Origin: Nocardioidaceae bacterium
Lineage (GTDB): Bacteria; Actinomycetota; Actinomycetes; Propionibacteriales; Nocardioidaceae
DNA: 5,687 nt
Assembly: GCA_025966335.1 (NCBI GenBank)
Contig: JAICRS010000196.1
Span: forward strand, 1-5,687
Reading direction: 5' to 3'
Shown: piece after piece, positions 4,957 through 5,687 of the stretch
How positions within the stretch are numbered: the first letter of the stretch is position 1
Layout: each line of letters opens with the position of its first letter
Position numbers and translations under genes: made by a program
The notes under the pieces: generated by a model
What the model saw: the letters and a program-made list of their open reading frames with translations, nothing else
What the model was told of the DNA's origin: nothing
Databases searched by the model: none

Positions 4957-5687
4957 CTAGACAACCAGGGGTACGACGAGCGCGACGGTGAACGTGACCT
5001 CGACGCAGCAGCCCATCACGTCACCGGTGATGCCACCCAGCCGTCGCACGCACCACAGGCAGAGCCCGGCACCCGCGAGGAGCGCGGCTGCCGTCGCGAA
5101 CATGCCGCGGAGCATCGTCGCGTCGACGAAGGTGAGGCCGGCCATCGAGGTGCCGGCCGCCCCGAGCACCAGGACGGAGATCGCCAGCGCGAGCAGCAGC
5201 TGCCCGGCGGAGACGCTTCCGGCCACGGCGTGGCCCAGACCGTCCTCGCGGGCGGCCGGGATCCCGCGCGTGCACACCACCGGCAGCATCAGCCGACTCA
5301 GCACGAGCGCCAGCGTGATCGCGAGTGGACCCTGTCCCTGACCGACGTGCTGGGCCAGCGCCGTCACCTGCACCAGCAGGAGCAGCACCAGGGCGACCAC
5401 CCCGAACGGGCCTACGTCGCCCTTGCGCATGAGGGCGAGCGCCTGCTCGGGAGGCCGCCGGGATCCGAGCCCGTCGACGGTGTCGGCCAATCCGTCGAGA
5501 TGGATGGCCCGGGTGAGCAGCGCGAGCAGTCCGATCACGATCACCGCGACCAGGAGAGGGGAGGCGGGATCGAGCAGCCAGGTGGCGACGACCGCGGGCG
5601 CGGCGAGCAGCAGCCCGACAAGCGGCGCGAGCGTCATCGCCCACGAGGCGCTGCGCCGGTCCACGACCTCGGGCGGTCGGGTCGGCA
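4957..5687 (-). CDS. cobS: Adenosylcobinamide-GDP ribazoletransferase, 5' end beyond window
   Basis: CobS is an integral membrane enzyme that joins adenosylcobinamide-GDP and alpha-ribazole in the last steps of cobalamin synthesis. The 242 readable residues include several hydrophobic membrane segments. Counting from a GTG at 5664, the family motif HLDGLADTVDGLG lies at 55-67, MRKGDVGPFG at 79-88 and GGITGDVMGCCVEV at 210-223. I extend the gene past that GTG to the edge because the frame stays open and the preceding residues, PTRPPEV, resemble the usual N-terminal pattern of a T-x-x-P-V-x-P-P type followed by VDRR. The family is about 250 residues, so only about 10 should be missing. The last codon precedes a 542-base region without an intact gene. 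cobT or cobU, the usual partners, would be expected to the right. Confidence in function is high. Confidence 0.93.
   Translation of the reverse strand, partial: PTRPPEVVDRRSASWAMTLAPLVGLLLAAPAVVATWLLDPASPLLVAVIVIGLLALLTRAIHLDGLADTVDGLGSRRPPEQALALMRKGDVGPFGVVALVLLLLVQVTALAQHVGQGQGPLAITLALVLSRLMLPVVCTRGIPAAREDGLGHAVAGSVSAGQLLLALAISVLVLGAAGTSMAGLTFVDATMLRGMFATAAALLAGAGLCLWCVRRLGGITGDVMGCCVEVTFTVALVVPLVV

Noticed and set aside
4626..4991. A 121-codon plus-strand open frame overlapping the end of cobS
   Set aside because: No recognisable motif and no ribosome site; it crosses the tandem repeat and the cobS stop codon.

Overview
The window looks like chromosomal DNA from a high-GC actinobacterium, probably Nocardioides or another member of the Propionibacteriales. 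The grounds are uniformly GC-rich coding sequence, GTG starts, long antisense shadow frames, and the gene content and order. This is inference from pattern and memory; no search was run.

Layout from left to right: (1) the N-terminal half of dihydrolipoyl dehydrogenase (lpdA), minus strand, running off the left edge; (2) a short divergent intergenic region; (3) a 117-residue conserved actinobacterial protein of unknown function, plus strand; (4) leucyl aminopeptidase (pepA), minus strand, convergent with gene 3 across a shared hairpin; (5) the glycine cleavage T-protein (gcvT), plus strand, divergent from pepA and probably translated from a leaderless mRNA; (6) a single-domain STAS anti-anti-sigma factor, minus strand, convergent with gcvT; (7) a 542-base stretch without an intact gene, holding the STAS promoter, a strong stem-loop, a short remnant of an ANTAR-domain regulator and a perfect 20-bp tandem duplication; (8) adenosylcobinamide-GDP ribazoletransferase (cobS), minus strand, with its first residues beyond the right edge.

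Most of this is a familiar actinobacterial housekeeping neighbourhood. In Mycobacterium tuberculosis, as I recall it, cobT-cobS, ilvE, gcvT, pepB and the lipoyl-dependent acyltransferase dlaT lie in the same order. The genes are not one operon here, because strands alternate, but they share themes. LpdA is the E3 subunit of 2-oxoacid dehydrogenases and also the L-protein of the glycine cleavage system, in which GcvT acts. PepA recycles amino acids and CobS makes cobalamin. The less ordinary part is between gcvT and cobS, where a STAS gene and gene debris occupy the place of ilvE. I found no CRISPR array, transposase, tRNA or rRNA, and no convincing evidence of an undescribed system.
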